NCBI RefSeq assembly: GCF_007991515.1
Contig: NZ_BJYM01000012.1
Span: 113,732-177,731, forward strand
Direction of reading: 5' to 3'
Source of the DNA: Oceanobacillus sojae
GTDB lineage: Bacteria > Bacillota > Bacilli > Bacillales > Amphibacillaceae
DNA length: 64,000 nt
Numbering within the stretch: the first letter of the stretch is position 1; each line of letters starts with the position of its first letter. The notes beneath the pieces are model-generated. The model was not told where the DNA came from, did no database searches, and saw nothing but the letters and a program-made list of their open reading frames with translations. The position numbers were made by a program, and so were the translations under genes. Shown piece after piece: positions 52,218 through 61,763 of this stretch.

Positions 52218-53618
52218 ATGACTGCACATATAACACATCAAACCTGTTCTATAGATGGATTAATTCCCATTCAAGTTTTTCAAGTCTTGCCAAAAGCAAA
52301 AAAATACCTGCTGGAAAGCAGCTTTCCACATGAAGAAAAAGGGCGCTATTCCTTTATTGGTCTTCATCCTTATCAGGAAATTATCGGATGTGGGAAAGAA
52401 ACTATGCTTATCAGCGATTCTCATGTAGAACCGCTTGTTGTACACCAGCACGCGCTGCATTTCTTACAGGAGATTATGCCGAAAATTAAATTATCTCTTC
52501 CCCTCCCCTTCTATGGCGGAGCAGTCGGGTATATCGGCTATGATACCATTCAATCTTTTGAAGATATTGGTCCATCTCCATTTGATGATCGGGATATGCC
52601 GGATATTCATTTGATGCTTTTTGAGGATACGATTATTTTCGACCATGAAGAAAATAAATTGCATTTTATCGCTATCGACCGGAACGGCGATGCAGAAGAA
52701 AAACGTGCGCAGCGTATTCAAAAACTGAAGCAATATGTGGAGCGGGCCAAATATACTGTACTTCCTGAACCACAAAAATATGCTTTCACTCCGGAAACAG
52801 ACCAGAGAAAATTCGAAGAGAACGTACAGATTGCCAAGGATTACTTACAAAAAGGTGAAATTTTTCAGGTTGTTTTATCCCAGCGTTTTTCAAGAGAGAT
52901 TGAAAATGAAAGAGAGTTCGGACTTTCCTTCTACGAGCAATTACGGAGATATAACGCTTCCCCATATATGTTCTATATTGACTTTCTGGACTATACCGTA
53001 CTCGGTGCTTCCCCGGAAAGTTTGATAGAAACAAATGGAAGCCGTGTTGTCACCAATCCTATTGCAGGAACAAGAAAACGGGGACAGAACGAACTGGAAG
53101 ATCAGGCACTCGCTGAAGAGCTGCTTGCCGATGAAAAAGAACGGGCAGAGCATCGGATGCTTGTTGATTTAAGCAGAAATGATTTAGGCCGCGTTTGCGA
53201 GGTAGGCAGTATCGAAATTCCAGTCTATATGACAATTGAGCGTTATCAGCATGTGATGCATATTGTTTCAGAGGTTACAGGGGAATTACGTTCCGATTAT
53301 TCAGGGATTGATGCTCTTATCTCTTGTCTCCCCGCTGGAACAGTATCAGGAGCACCGAAAATTCGGGCGATGCAAATCATTAATGACCTGGAAACAATAA
53401 AACGCGGTCCTTACGGCGGTGGAATCGGCTTTATTAACTTTGAACATGATGTGCATATTGCACTTGCCATCCGCTCCATCGTTATGAAGGGGAACAAAGC
53501 TTATTTTCAATCTGGAGCCGGTATCGTATATGACTCCGTTCCGTTCAATGAATATATGGAAACCATTAACAAAGGAAGATCTTTTATGGAGGTGCCTGAA
53601 CTTGATTCTATTAATTGA
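52218..53618 (+). CDS. trpE: Anthranilate synthase component I
   Basis: TrpE, 466 residues, makes anthranilate from chorismate with ammonia from TrpG. The N-terminal domain contains the tryptophan feedback-site stretch LLESSFPHEEKGRYSFIG. The chorismate-binding core has GEIFQVVLSQRFSRE, GASPESLIETNG, TNPIAGTRKRG, DEKERAEHRMLVDLSRNDLG, and LPAGTVSGAPKIRAM with GPYGGGIGF. ATG at 52218 follows AAGGAGAG. It overlaps trpG by 17 bp. Controlled by the two upstream Trp T-boxes. Confidence 0.95.
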   Translation: MTAHITHQTCSIDGLIPIQVFQVLPKAKKYLLESSFPHEEKGRYSFIGLHPYQEIIGCGKETMLISDSHVEPLVVHQHALHFLQEIMPKIKLSLPLPFYGGAVGYIGYDTIQSFEDIGPSPFDDRDMPDIHLMLFEDTIIFDHEENKLHFIAIDRNGDAEEKRAQRIQKLKQYVERAKYTVLPEPQKYAFTPETDQRKFEENVQIAKDYLQKGEIFQVVLSQRFSREIENEREFGLSFYEQLRRYNASPYMFYIDFLDYTVLGASPESLIETNGSRVVTNPIAGTRKRGQNELEDQALAEELLADEKERAEHRMLVDLSRNDLGRVCEVGSIEIPVYMTIERYQHVMHIVSEVTGELRSDYSGIDALISCLPAGTVSGAPKIRAMQIINDLETIKRGPYGGGIGFINFEHDVHIALAIRSIVMKGNKAYFQSGAGIVYDSVPFNEYMETINKGRSFMEVPELDSIN

Positions 53619-54198
53619 TAATTATGATTCTTTCACATATAACCTGTATCAATATGTTTCCGAATGTGGCGTACATGTTGAAGTAATCCGTAATGATGAA
53701 GTCACTCTGGAAACAATCCAATCATTAGAGCCCGAAGCTATTATTATTTCACCTGGACCAGGTTCTCCAAAGGATGCCGGAAACTGTATTGATATCGTGC
53801 AGTCCTTTTATAAACAGCTGCCGATACTTGGAATCTGCTTAGGCCATCAAGTGATCATGGAAGCTCTGGGCGGAAGAGTTATTCAGGCCTCTACCATTAA
53901 GCACGGAAAAACATCGCTGATTCAGCATGATGGCTCTGGACTGTTCCAAGATCTCTCTAATCCAGTTGAGGTGATGCGTTATCACTCTCTTGCCGCGGAG
54001 CAAATCTCGGTACCATCTGAACTACGTATTACAGCAACTGCTTTAGATGATGATGAAATTATGGGTGTAACACATCAAGTGTACCCAGTTTATGGATTGC
54101 AATTCCATCCTGAATCAATCGGAACACTGGATGGAAAACGAATTATTTCTCATTTTGTTGAGAAAGTGATAAAGCAGAAGGAGGAAGTAACCCAATGA
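53602..54198 (+). CDS. trpG: Anthranilate synthase glutaminase component (TrpG/PabA)
   Basis: A 198-residue class I glutamine amidotransferase. Start is TTG at 53602 (MILLIDNYDSFTYNLYQYV), seven bases after GGAGGTG, within the end of trpE; longer reading upstream is out of family. Nucleophile region LGICLGHQVIMEALGG, partner His/Glu in LQFHPESIGT. In Bacillus subtilis the single glutaminase gene sits in the folate operon; here it lies between trpE and trpD, so this operon encodes a complete anthranilate synthase. Whether it also serves p-aminobenzoate synthesis cannot be told. Confidence 0.93.
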   Translation: MILLIDNYDSFTYNLYQYVSECGVHVEVIRNDEVTLETIQSLEPEAIIISPGPGSPKDAGNCIDIVQSFYKQLPILGICLGHQVIMEALGGRVIQASTIKHGKTSLIQHDGSGLFQDLSNPVEVMRYHSLAAEQISVPSELRITATALDDDEIMGVTHQVYPVYGLQFHPESIGTLDGKRIISHFVEKVIKQKEEVTQ

Positions 54199-55220
54199 AA
54201 CCGCATTTTAGTCAATTACTCGAAGGAAATAACTTATCATTTGAAGAAACAAAGGCATTATTTAATGCCTGTTTCCAGGAGGATGTTTCAGATACTGAGC
54301 TTGCTGCCATCTTAGTTGCTTTAAAAATGAAGCAGCCGACAGCTGAAGAGCTGGCCGGTCTGGCGGAAGTGATTCATACCAGCTCCCCTTTCCAATTTGA
54401 ATTGGGAATTCCAGCAATGGATAACTGCGGAACAGGCGGAGATCGTTCTAACAGCTTTAATATCAGTACTTGTTCAGCATTTGTTTTAGCAGGTGCCGGT
54501 ATTACTGTTGCTAAGCATGGAAACCGCCGTATTTCCAGCCAGACCGGGAGTGCAGATGTATTAGAAGAACTGGGAGTCTCTCTGAATCTGACAAAATCAC
54601 AGCTCAAATATATGCTGAAGGAGAATCAAATTGCCTTTTTATTCGCACAGCATGTTCATCCAACCCTGAAACAAATTGCCGGCGTACGTCAGAAGCTTCG
54701 TACACCGACCATTTTCAATTTAGTGGGTCCTTTAACTAATCCTGTTGCTTTAAGCTCACAGCTGATAGGCGTTTATTCCAATGAAGCATTGCCAATTGTG
54801 GCAAAATCTTTAAAAACGCTTGGCAGAAAACGGGCACTGGTCATTCATGGTGCAGGCGGTATGGATGAAGCCTCTCTTCAGGGTGAGAATAAATTTATTT
54901 TACTGGAAGACAACGAATTAAAAGATGGATCTCTCCATCCAGAAGAAGTTGGTTTATCCGTATATGACAATCAGAAAATTGAAGGCGGCGATGCCAAGGT
55001 CAATGCAAAAATTCTGCTCTCTGTATTAAATGGGGAGCCTGGAGCATACCTGGATACAGTTCTGTTTAATGCAGCAATCGCTTTATTTGCCACCGGGAAT
55101 GTCGATTCAATTAAAGATGGAGTCGAAGTTGCTAAAGACAGTGTATTCTCCGGAAATGCAAAAGCAAGATTGAATGCATTAGTTCAATACAGTCAGGAAA
55201 TAAAACGTGAGGTGGTTTAA
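54195..55220 (+). CDS. trpD: Anthranilate phosphoribosyltransferase
   Basis: TrpD, 341 residues, joins anthranilate and PRPP. The PRPP motif DNCGTGGDRSNSFNIST, the loop VAKHGNRRISSQTGSADVLEELG, and the substrate site HPTLKQIAGVRQKLRTPTIF with NLVGPLTNP are intact. It overlaps trpG by ATGA and ends one base before the trpC start. All residues of the KHGNR and DE (GGMDEAS) motifs are present. Confidence 0.95.
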   Translation: MKPHFSQLLEGNNLSFEETKALFNACFQEDVSDTELAAILVALKMKQPTAEELAGLAEVIHTSSPFQFELGIPAMDNCGTGGDRSNSFNISTCSAFVLAGAGITVAKHGNRRISSQTGSADVLEELGVSLNLTKSQLKYMLKENQIAFLFAQHVHPTLKQIAGVRQKLRTPTIFNLVGPLTNPVALSSQLIGVYSNEALPIVAKSLKTLGRKRALVIHGAGGMDEASLQGENKFILLEDNELKDGSLHPEEVGLSVYDNQKIEGGDAKVNAKILLSVLNGEPGAYLDTVLFNAAIALFATGNVDSIKDGVEVAKDSVFSGNAKARLNALVQYSQEIKREVV

Positions 55221-56012
55221 ATGACTTTTTTAGAAAAAATAATTGATAAGAAAAAACAGGAGATCGCCCAGCGGAAATTACAGGTAGACGGGAATTATAC
55301 TCGAACAAATCCAATTTATTCATTGCATGAAAAAGTCCAGGCAGCCGATCATATATCCATTATTTCAGAAATCAAACGGGCCTCCCCTTCCAAAGGGCCG
55401 ATTCAAATGGACGTAGATATACTGGAGCAAGCAAAACAATATGAACAATCCGGCGCAGCTGCGATTTCTGTTTTGACGGATGAAAGCTTTTTTCACGGTT
55501 CCTTAGAAGATCTCAGGGCTGTCAGTGAAGCTGTTTCCGTGCCAGTTCTGTGCAAAGATTTTATTATTGATGAGATTCAAATCGATGATGCAAAAAATGC
55601 AGGGGCATCCATTATTCTGTTAATCCTCGCTGCATTGCCGCTTGAACGATTTCAGCGTCTATACAGCTATGCGACAGAGCAGGGCCTCGAAGTATTATGT
55701 GAGGTCCATAATGCGGATGAATTAAAAGATGCACTATCAGTCAGTCCAAAAATCGTCGGTATTAATAACCGCAATTTAAAAACATTTGAAGTGGATTTAC
55801 AAACAATCGCAGAGCTTGTTCAGCAAATAGATGAAAAGGGACTTACCATTATATCTGAAAGCGGTATGCGCACGAAAGAAGATGCAGAGCTGGCAAGAGA
55901 CGCCGGTGCTAATACCATTCTGGTCGGTGAAACGCTGATGCGTTCAGATAATGTGGAAAAAGATATGCAGGCACTGCAGGTACCACTCTCCTCTGCGAAA
56001 GGGGCTTCCTGA
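55221..56012 (+). CDS. trpC: Indole-3-glycerol phosphate synthase
   Basis: TrpC, 263 residues, a TIM barrel that closes the indole ring of carboxyphenylaminodeoxyribulose phosphate. Catalytic residues are in ISEIKRASPSKGPI, VLTDESFFHGSL, VLCKDFIIDEIQID, GINNRNLKTFEVD and IISESGMRTKED. Monofunctional, as in Firmicutes. ATG at 55221 directly abuts the trpD stop, with GAGGTGG upstream. One base separates it from the trpF start region. Confidence 0.95.
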   Translation: MTFLEKIIDKKKQEIAQRKLQVDGNYTRTNPIYSLHEKVQAADHISIISEIKRASPSKGPIQMDVDILEQAKQYEQSGAAAISVLTDESFFHGSLEDLRAVSEAVSVPVLCKDFIIDEIQIDDAKNAGASIILLILAALPLERFQRLYSYATEQGLEVLCEVHNADELKDALSVSPKIVGINNRNLKTFEVDLQTIAELVQQIDEKGLTIISESGMRTKEDAELARDAGANTILVGETLMRSDNVEKDMQALQVPLSSAKGAS

Positions 56013-56013
56013 T

Positions 56014-56634
56014 ATGCTTGTTAAAATCTGCGGGATCACATCTCCTGAAATTGCACAGGTCTCAGTCCATGCTGGAGCAGATTTTTTAGGATTTGTTTTT
56101 GCGAAAAGCAAGCGTGAAGTCTCTATAAATCAAGCACGAGAAATTATTGCAACGTTGCCTGACCATGTAAAAAGCGTTGGTGTTTTTGTAAATAAAGATG
56201 TACAGGAAATAGAAGAAATCGCTCAGGAAGCAGGACTTGATTTTATACAGCTGCATGGAGAAGAATCTGCTCAAGTCGTCTCCCAGCTCACATATCCGGT
56301 CATTAAATCACTTCCCGGTACAGAGGAAGGATTAAAGAAGACGGCACAATATGATGCTGTTTCTTATCTGCTGATGGATAGTCCTCCCCTGCCCCATGCA
56401 CACGGAGGGAACGGGACTACATTCAACTGGTCCATCTTAAATGGAATTGACTTTTCTGACAAACTGATTTTAGCAGGAGGACTGACACCGGAAAATGTTG
56501 CTGAAGCCATTAAACAGGTGAACCCGATTGGTGTGGATGTTTCCAGCGGTGTAGAAACAAACGGAAAAAAAGATCTGGATAAAATAAAATCATTTATCCA
56601 CGCAGCAAAAAGAACTGTAGAAAGGAATCAATAA
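56014..56634 (+). CDS. trpF: Phosphoribosylanthranilate isomerase
   Basis: TrpF, 206 residues: [20 protein letters not shown] with the catalytic cysteine, [38 protein letters not shown], and the phosphate site AGGLTPENV with [18 protein letters not shown] at 56014 follows AAAGGGG; an open frame from 55951 overlaps trpC out of frame and is not coding. Its stop is one base before the trpB ATG. Confidence 0.94.
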   Translation: MLVKICGITSPEIAQVSVHAGADFLGFVFAKSKREVSINQAREIIATLPDHVKSVGVFVNKDVQEIEEIAQEAGLDFIQLHGEESAQVVSQLTYPVIKSLPGTEEGLKKTAQYDAVSYLLMDSPPLPHAHGGNGTTFNWSILNGIDFSDKLILAGGLTPENVAEAIKQVNPIGVDVSSGVETNGKKDLDKIKSFIHAAKRTVERNQ

Positions 56635-56635
56635 T

Positions 56636-57847
56636 ATGCAAACATACACATTCCCAGATGAATCAGGAAAATACGGCAAATTCGGCGGCAGATATATACC
56701 CGAATTACTTATGCCAGCTGTCTTAGAGCTTGAAGAAGCATATGAAGCAGCAAAAAAAGACCCTTCTTTTCAGGAGGAATTAAATAACTATCTGACAGAA
56801 TACATTGGCAGAACGACCCCGTTTTATGAGGCAGAGCAATTAAGCAAGCATTTAAGCGGACCAAAAATTTATTTAAAACGGGAGGATCTCAATCATACCG
56901 GGGCTCATAAAATTAATAACACCATCGGACAGGCACTTCTGACTTTGCGGATGGGCAAAAAGAAAGTTGTCGCTGAAACAGGAGCCGGTCAGCACGGTGT
57001 AGCTACAGCAACCGTCTGCGCTCTGCTTGGTTTAGAGTGTATCGTTTTTATGGGCAACGAGGATATTAGAAGGCAGAAGCTCAACGTCTTTCGAATGGAG
57101 CTTTTAGGAGCAAAGGTTGTCGGTGTCTCTCAAGGAAGCGCAACATTAAAGGACGCCGTGAACGAGGCTCTACGCTATTGGGTTAATAATGTTCACGACA
57201 CCCATTATATCATCGGCTCTGTTGTCGGGCCTCATCCCTTCCCCCGCATTGTCCGGGATTTTCAATCGGTTATTGGTTCCGAAACAAAGCAGCAAAGTCT
57301 GGAAAAGCAAGGGAAGCTGCCAGATGCTATCGTAGCCTGTGTTGGCGGCGGAAGCAATGCAATGGGAATGTTCTATCCTTTTGTGGAGGATAAAGAAGTT
57401 GCCTTATATGGTGTCGAAGCAGCAGGGAAAGGCGTTGACACCAATGAACATGCAGCCACGTTAACTGGCGGGTCTCCCGGGATGCTGCACGGTACATTTA
57501 CTTATTTGCTGCAGGATGAAGCCGGTCAGATCCAGGAAGCAGCCTCTATATCTGCCGGATTAGATTATCCTGGTATTGGGCCAGAACACAGCCACCTGTA
57601 TGATACCGGCCGGGTTACCTATCCTTCCATTACAGATGAAGAAGCATTAGAAGCCTTTCAGCTGCTTGCCAAATTAGAAGGAATTATCCCTGCTCTTGAA
57701 AGTGCACATGCAGTTGCCTATGCCTGCAAGCTGGCTGGAGAAATGTCCTCTGACCAGTCATTGGTTATCTGTCTGTCCGGACGCGGAGATAAGGATGTAG
57801 AACAAGTCAAAGCAAAACTGGAGGAGGATTCCAATGGGAAAGCATAA
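56636..57847 (+). CDS. trpB: Tryptophan synthase beta chain
   Basis: TrpB, 403 residues, condenses indole with serine. The PLP lysine is in [20 protein letters not shown]. Other conserved segments are [40 protein letters not shown] (phosphate-binding glycines), [19 protein letters not shown] and [12 protein letters not shown] at 56636 follows AAAGGAATCAAT. It overlaps trpA by 14 bp, keeping the alpha and beta subunits coupled. Confidence 0.96.
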   Translation: MQTYTFPDESGKYGKFGGRYIPELLMPAVLELEEAYEAAKKDPSFQEELNNYLTEYIGRTTPFYEAEQLSKHLSGPKIYLKREDLNHTGAHKINNTIGQALLTLRMGKKKVVAETGAGQHGVATATVCALLGLECIVFMGNEDIRRQKLNVFRMELLGAKVVGVSQGSATLKDAVNEALRYWVNNVHDTHYIIGSVVGPHPFPRIVRDFQSVIGSETKQQSLEKQGKLPDAIVACVGGGSNAMGMFYPFVEDKEVALYGVEAAGKGVDTNEHAATLTGGSPGMLHGTFTYLLQDEAGQIQEAASISAGLDYPGIGPEHSHLYDTGRVTYPSITDEEALEAFQLLAKLEGIIPALESAHAVAYACKLAGEMSSDQSLVICLSGRGDKDVEQVKAKLEEDSNGKA

Positions 57848-58610
57848 ATTAGAAAATACATTAAATCAGATAAAAGCAACCGGAAAGCCTCTTTTCATTC
57901 CATATATGATGGCAGGTGACGGCGGCATTGACCAAATCAATGAACGCATTAACTTCTTAGCAGAATGTGGTGCATCTGCGATTGAACTGGGCATTCCTTT
58001 TTCCGATCCAGTGGCAGATGGCCCTGTCATTCAGGATGCCGGGCTGCGTGCATTACAGAATGGAACGACATTAAAGCTTGTCCTGGATGAGGTGCGTAAG
58101 CAAAAAGAATCTCGGAGCATCCCAATTATTTTAATGACCTATATTAATCCAATCTGGAACTATGGCTATGAACAATTTGCTAAAGACTGTGATGCTGCAG
58201 GAGTAGACGGCATTATTATCCCGGATATCCCAATGGAAGAGGAAGAAGATATTGCAGCACAGCTTTCCGCTAATGGTATCGCCTTTATCCGGTTAGCTGC
58301 GATGACAAGTCCAGATGAACGCCTGAAGAAAATCGCAGGAATGTCAGAAGGCTTTTTATACGCTGTTTCTGTCAGCGGTACTACCGGCGAGCGTGCACAG
58401 CATGAAGAAAACACACTTAACTATTTGGAAAAACTAACTAAATTGAGCTCTGTACCTGTTCTGGCCGGCTTCGGGATTTCTAATCCAGACCAGGCAAAAT
58501 ACCTAGCTGCTTATTGTGATGGTGTTATTGTCGGCAGTAAGATTGTCCACTTATTCGCAGAAGAAAAACAAACTGAAATTAGGGAATTAATTGGCGAGAC
58601 AATTAAATAA
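57834..58610 (+). CDS. trpA: Tryptophan synthase alpha chain
   Basis: TrpA, 258 residues, releases indole from indole-3-glycerol phosphate. Catalytic Glu and Asp are in [19 protein letters not shown] and [14 protein letters not shown]. The loop [17 protein letters not shown] and phosphate site [15 protein letters not shown] are present. ATG at 57834 follows GGAGGA inside the end of trpB. Last gene of the operon; terminator about 120 bp downstream. Confidence 0.95.
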   Translation: MGKHKLENTLNQIKATGKPLFIPYMMAGDGGIDQINERINFLAECGASAIELGIPFSDPVADGPVIQDAGLRALQNGTTLKLVLDEVRKQKESRSIPIILMTYINPIWNYGYEQFAKDCDAAGVDGIIIPDIPMEEEEDIAAQLSANGIAFIRLAAMTSPDERLKKIAGMSEGFLYAVSVSGTTGERAQHEENTLNYLEKLTKLSSVPVLAGFGISNPDQAKYLAAYCDGVIVGSKIVHLFAEEKQTEIRELIGETIK

Positions 58611-58727
58611 ATGTATGTTTGCATTGATATAAGTGACGAGACAACCATTTTTATATTGCATAAACTATATTAGAATCTAGACAACGTTGTCATTGATTCA
58701 AACCATCACAACAACCCATGCCTTGAG

Positions 58728-58760
58728 GGAGCTGTATGCCATACACAGCTCCTGTTTTTT
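58728..58760 (+). terminator. Terminator of the trp operon
   Basis: GGAGCTGT and ACAGCTCC form an 8-bp GC-rich stem followed by TGTTTTTTTG. Confidence 0.82.
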
Positions 58761-58820
58761 TGTCTTCTTGTTCAAAATTGTACCGTCACAATTCCTTCAT
58801 ATATTTTTCAAGCAAAACAC

Positions 58821-58993
58821 TTGTCATTCTGCATAGAATACTATATCATCTAAAAAGACTAACCAGTCAGTTTTAATAAACAGACTTTTAACCCGACAAA
58901 TTTAGGTTATAAAATGTTCATTAACTAATCTGACGTATTAAATAGACAGTTTATCTTCCGGGAATTGCCTAGCAGGTTTAAAAACAGTCTATT
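58821..58993 (+). promoter_or_regulatory. Promoter, operator and leader of the tetR-type gene
   Basis: TTGTCA (58821-58826), 17 bp, TATCAT (58844-58849). The imperfect palindrome ACTAACCAGTCAGT (58858-58871) covers the expected start and resembles operators of TetR regulators such as LmrA/QacR. A second copy with 11 of 14 bases identical lies before the microgene (59664-59677). A 12-bp inverted repeat with one mismatch (AATAGACAGTTT at 58941-58952 and AAACAGTCTATT at 58982-58993) lies further along the leader. This interval plus the trp terminator is the content of the 409-bp gap. Confidence 0.7.
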
Positions 58994-59019
58994 ATCTGTG
59001 CGGAAAAGAAGGTGAAAAG

Positions 59020-59622
59020 ATGGCGCCGCGAATTTCTGAGGAAGCAAAAAAAGCAAGGAGAGATCATTTGCTGGAAGCAGCACTCGAATGTTTCTCCTCC
59101 AAAGGATATTATGCATCAACAGTTGATGATATAGTTCGTTACGCTAATCTGAGCAAAGGCTCTGTCTATAACTACTTTGAAAGTAAAGAGGATATTTTTA
59201 TCCATTTACTTGAAAAGAAACGCACAGAGTCTATGGAGCATTTAAAAGAAAAGCTGGATAAAATAGATAGTCCGACGAAAAAATTACAGCACTGGATTCA
59301 TGAAGATATTCCTTACAGCCTGAATAAAAAGAAATTTATGCGTGTTCACATTGAATTTTGGCTCTACTCCGCTGATTCACCTAAGCTGAAGGAAATTCTG
59401 TCAAAACGCTTTGACACAATGGTTGATATGACAATAGCCATCATCACTGATGGTAAAAAAAGAGGCGAGTTTAGACAGGATTTAGATGTGGAACAGGCAA
59501 CTGCCATGTTTTGGTCTTTGCATGATGGAATATGGCTGCATGCAGTAATCGGCTATGATGTTAAAAAGCTGGAATCTCATATCAGAGAGATGGAAAACGT
59601 GTTTATGGCATATATTCAATAA
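59020..59622 (+). CDS. TetR/AcrR-family regulator
   Basis: A 200-residue repressor. The N-terminal helix-turn-helix is canonical (RRDHLLEAALECFSSKGYYA, then STVDDIVRYANLSKGSVYNY and FESKEDIFIHLLE). The C-terminal ligand domain (about 75-195) resembles the TetR_C_6/YsiA-like type with WIHEDIPYSLNKKKFMRVHI and TAMFWSLHDGIWLHAV. ATG at 59020 follows GAAGGTG. Likely autoregulated through ACTAACCAGTCAGT and probably controls the microgene downstream through the similar site at 59664. The ligand is unknown. Confidence 0.87.
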   Translation: MAPRISEEAKKARRDHLLEAALECFSSKGYYASTVDDIVRYANLSKGSVYNYFESKEDIFIHLLEKKRTESMEHLKEKLDKIDSPTKKLQHWIHEDIPYSLNKKKFMRVHIEFWLYSADSPKLKEILSKRFDTMVDMTIAIITDGKKRGEFRQDLDVEQATAMFWSLHDGIWLHAVIGYDVKKLESHIREMENVFMAYIQ

Positions 59623-59660
59623 AAGTACACATCTTTTCCTTTTGCTTCACATACATTAAG

Positions 59661-59680
59661 AAACTGACCGGTCATTTTTA
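59661..59680 (+). promoter_or_regulatory. TetR-type operator before the microgene
   Basis: TGACCGGTCA at 59665-59674 is a perfect 10-bp palindrome; the extended ACTGACCGGTCATT shares 11 of 14 bases with the site at the tetR-type promoter. No clear separate promoter is visible, so transcription may read through from the regulator gene. Confidence 0.65.
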
Positions 59681-59698
59681 AAAAGGAAGGTGAAATAT

Positions 59699-59824
59699 AT
59701 GTTAAAGAAACTTTTTGGACGTAAGCGTAAAGCACAACAGGATATTTATATGCAAAATGAAGAGCATTTACTACGTGAACGCTTAGCTGTTGAATACGAT
59801 ACAATTCGCGCTGGCATCAGATAA
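59699..59824 (+). CDS. Basic 41-residue microprotein
   Basis: ATG at 59699 follows AAAGGAAGGTG with a normal spacer. It encodes a 41-residue protein starting MLKKLFGRKRKAQQDIYMQN and ending LAVEYDTIRAGIR. The N-terminus is a short basic amphipathic stretch; the rest is predicted helical with alternating charge. I do not recognise a family. Support for its being real: ideal ribosome site, a TetR-type operator just upstream and a strong terminator seven bases after the stop. It could act on a membrane surface or a protein partner; no function is assigned. Confidence 0.72.
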   Translation: MLKKLFGRKRKAQQDIYMQNEEHLLRERLAVEYDTIRAGIR

Positions 59825-59830
59825 TTTATA

Positions 59831-59880
59831 AATAACGCCTCAGTACTCCATCCGGAAGCACTGAGGCATTATTTTTTTTG
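59831..59880. terminator. Terminator of the microgene
   Basis: AATAACGCCTCAGT and ACTGAGGCATTATT pair over 14 bp with one mismatch and are followed by eight T. It also lies downstream of the convergent VanZ-like gene. Confidence 0.87.
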
Positions 59881-59900
59881 TCTATCCCTATAGTAATCAT

Positions 59901-60446
59901 TTAATCTATATACTTTGACTTTTTTACAAAGCTGCATTTCTTTGCCAGATAATACCCCAGAAGAAACCCAATAAAATTTAGAATAATATCATCTATATCC
60001 ACAGACCTTGTTGCAAACCCTATATAATGGAATAAAAGCTGTCCAAGTTCAATAACGACTGGAATTAAAATTGCTGCTGTGATTGTCTTTTTTAAAGAAA
60101 CCCCATTAAAATACAAATAAACTCCCATCGGTAATGTAAGCAAGATATTCCCTAACAAATTAGTCCCGGCAATCCAAATAGAAATATCACCAGCAAAAAT
60201 AGCTTTCACATATCCGCCGATTATATAAAAAGGAACTGCATTTATAGTTATATATTCTAATGCTATAGGCAAATAAAACCACACGATGTAAGCTAATATA
60301 AAAACATAAAATAGAAACACCATATGGATAATTTCTGTAGACAGATAATCAAATTTCTTCCTGATTAATTTATAAACTATGTAAAAGATCAGGATTGGTA
60401 AAAAAATAAAACTCAGCTGGACAATACTTAATAGCAGAAAATTCAC
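59901..60446 (-). CDS. VanZ-like membrane protein
   Basis: A 181-residue protein with five to six membrane segments and VanZ signatures: GNILLTLPMGVYLYFNGVS, VVIELGQLLFHYIGFATRSV, DIDDIILNFIGFLLGYYLAK. VanZ was first found with teicoplanin resistance; most relatives have unknown roles. It is downstream of the GntR/ABC operon, separated by a terminator, and may be transcribed on its own. Start ATG at 60446. Confidence 0.82.
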   Translation of the reverse strand: MNFLLLSIVQLSFIFLPILIFYIVYKLIRKKFDYLSTEIIHMVFLFYVFILAYIVWFYLPIALEYITINAVPFYIIGGYVKAIFAGDISIWIAGTNLLGNILLTLPMGVYLYFNGVSLKKTITAAILIPVVIELGQLLFHYIGFATRSVDIDDIILNFIGFLLGYYLAKKCSFVKKSKYID

Positions 60447-60463
60447 CGCCCTGCTTTACTAGT

Positions 60464-60502
60464 AAAATACAGAATAAAGGTTCTCCCTCTATTCTGTATT
60501 TT
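60464..60502 (-). terminator. Terminator of the GntR/ABC operon
   Basis: A perfect 13-bp stem (AAAATACAGAATA with TATTCTGTATTTT) directly after the stop at 60507 on the minus strand. Confidence 0.78.
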
Positions 60503-60506
60503 ATTT

Positions 60507-61763
60507 TTATTCATCCTCAAATTCCATCTGGTTTAATTCAAAATACTGATATTGCTTCATAGAATCTGCCGCTTGAATAATGCCTTGATAAACGTTTTCC
60601 CCTGTCTCCAAATCAAACACGTTTATGGAAACGTCAGTCGCAGTTAATGTAGAAAACGCAGGAAATGCAATATAGAAGTACCCATTCCGGATAGCAGTTA
60701 TTGGATAAACATCCTCTGGATTGATCTCTAAGTCGCCATTTAACACGTTTTCTTCAAAAACAACGTCTTTTTCCTCTAAATTCTCATCAAATCTTGTTAA
60801 AATGTAATTATCTCTTTGCAGCAACCCCACGTAAACAGCTCCATCATAGATTCGAAGAAATTCTCCTTCATATAATGTGTCTCCAAGAAGGTCAACCGAT
60901 TTGAAACTATCTTCCTCTACATTATATAGCCGCAATTCATATTTGAGCGGAGAATCTCCTATATAACCGCCGTTCTGGTCTACTTTATATTCATCATAGA
61001 TATAGAGATAATTCATTTCTCCGTTAATCAGACCGCTGTCCTGATAGATTAAAGTAGTATATATCCCTTCTTTTTGCTCAATATCTTTTGCCGGGAACTT
61101 GATATCCTCTAAAGTTTGATTATTTAAATCAATGACAAGAATCGCATCCTCATCCTGATAAATATCAGTTACCTCATCATACTGTCCTTCCATATATACC
61201 TGGGCATATAATTTATTATCATTGACACTTATAGAATTCACACCATAGATCCGTTGATTTTCTTCGACAGAAAGTTCAAATTCGTTTACCAAATCTGTTT
61301 CTTTATCAAGTATTTCTATATGAATATCATTCGATTCATCGATTCCCCAGCCTAAATTGTCTCCATCTACATAAATAAGCTGGTTTTCTGTTTCTATAAA
61401 GTTCTCACTCCAAGTGTTTTTCCCGCGCATAAAGCTTTTATACTCTTTAACATACTTTTCCATCTGTAAATCCTGATAGTACCAGCCATAATACATTCCT
61501 CTTCCTAGTTCAATCCGCTTTGATTCTTCTAAAGATAAACGGAAGGGATCTGGTACTACATTATAATATGGTGAGTAGTAGCTTCGTTGTGCATCACCAT
61601 AGATTAATACATCTTTTACAGCCTCTTCATCCCCTGATACTGTTTTCCAATTAAAATCAACCTCTTCCTTATCTATTAAGTAAAAGCCGATGATGATAAC
61701 GGAGATGAAAATTAATGCAATATATATGGTTAGGTAGCGTTTTACATGTTTCATCTCTATCAC
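60507..61763 (-). CDS. Membrane-anchored extracellular protein of the GntR/ABC operon
   Basis: A 418-residue protein with one N-terminal membrane helix (about 9-29) and a large acidic extracellular domain rich in repeated strand-like blocks of 40-50 residues (LIYVDGDNLGWGID, KLYAQVYMEGQYDEVTDIYQ, MNYLYIYDEY, AVYVGLLQRDNYIL, GYFYIAFPAFS), suggesting a beta-propeller-like fold. I do not recognise a named family. It overlaps the permease gene by four bases and is the last gene of the operon, so it is likely an accessory or sensing subunit of the transporter. Confidence 0.65.
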   Translation of the reverse strand: MIEMKHVKRYLTIYIALIFISVIIIGFYLIDKEEVDFNWKTVSGDEEAVKDVLIYGDAQRSYYSPYYNVVPDPFRLSLEESKRIELGRGMYYGWYYQDLQMEKYVKEYKSFMRGKNTWSENFIETENQLIYVDGDNLGWGIDESNDIHIEILDKETDLVNEFELSVEENQRIYGVNSISVNDNKLYAQVYMEGQYDEVTDIYQDEDAILVIDLNNQTLEDIKFPAKDIEQKEGIYTTLIYQDSGLINGEMNYLYIYDEYKVDQNGGYIGDSPLKYELRLYNVEEDSFKSVDLLGDTLYEGEFLRIYDGAVYVGLLQRDNYILTRFDENLEEKDVVFEENVLNGDLEINPEDVYPITAIRNGYFYIAFPAFSTLTATDVSINVFDLETGENVYQGIIQAADSMKQYQYFELNQMEFEDE

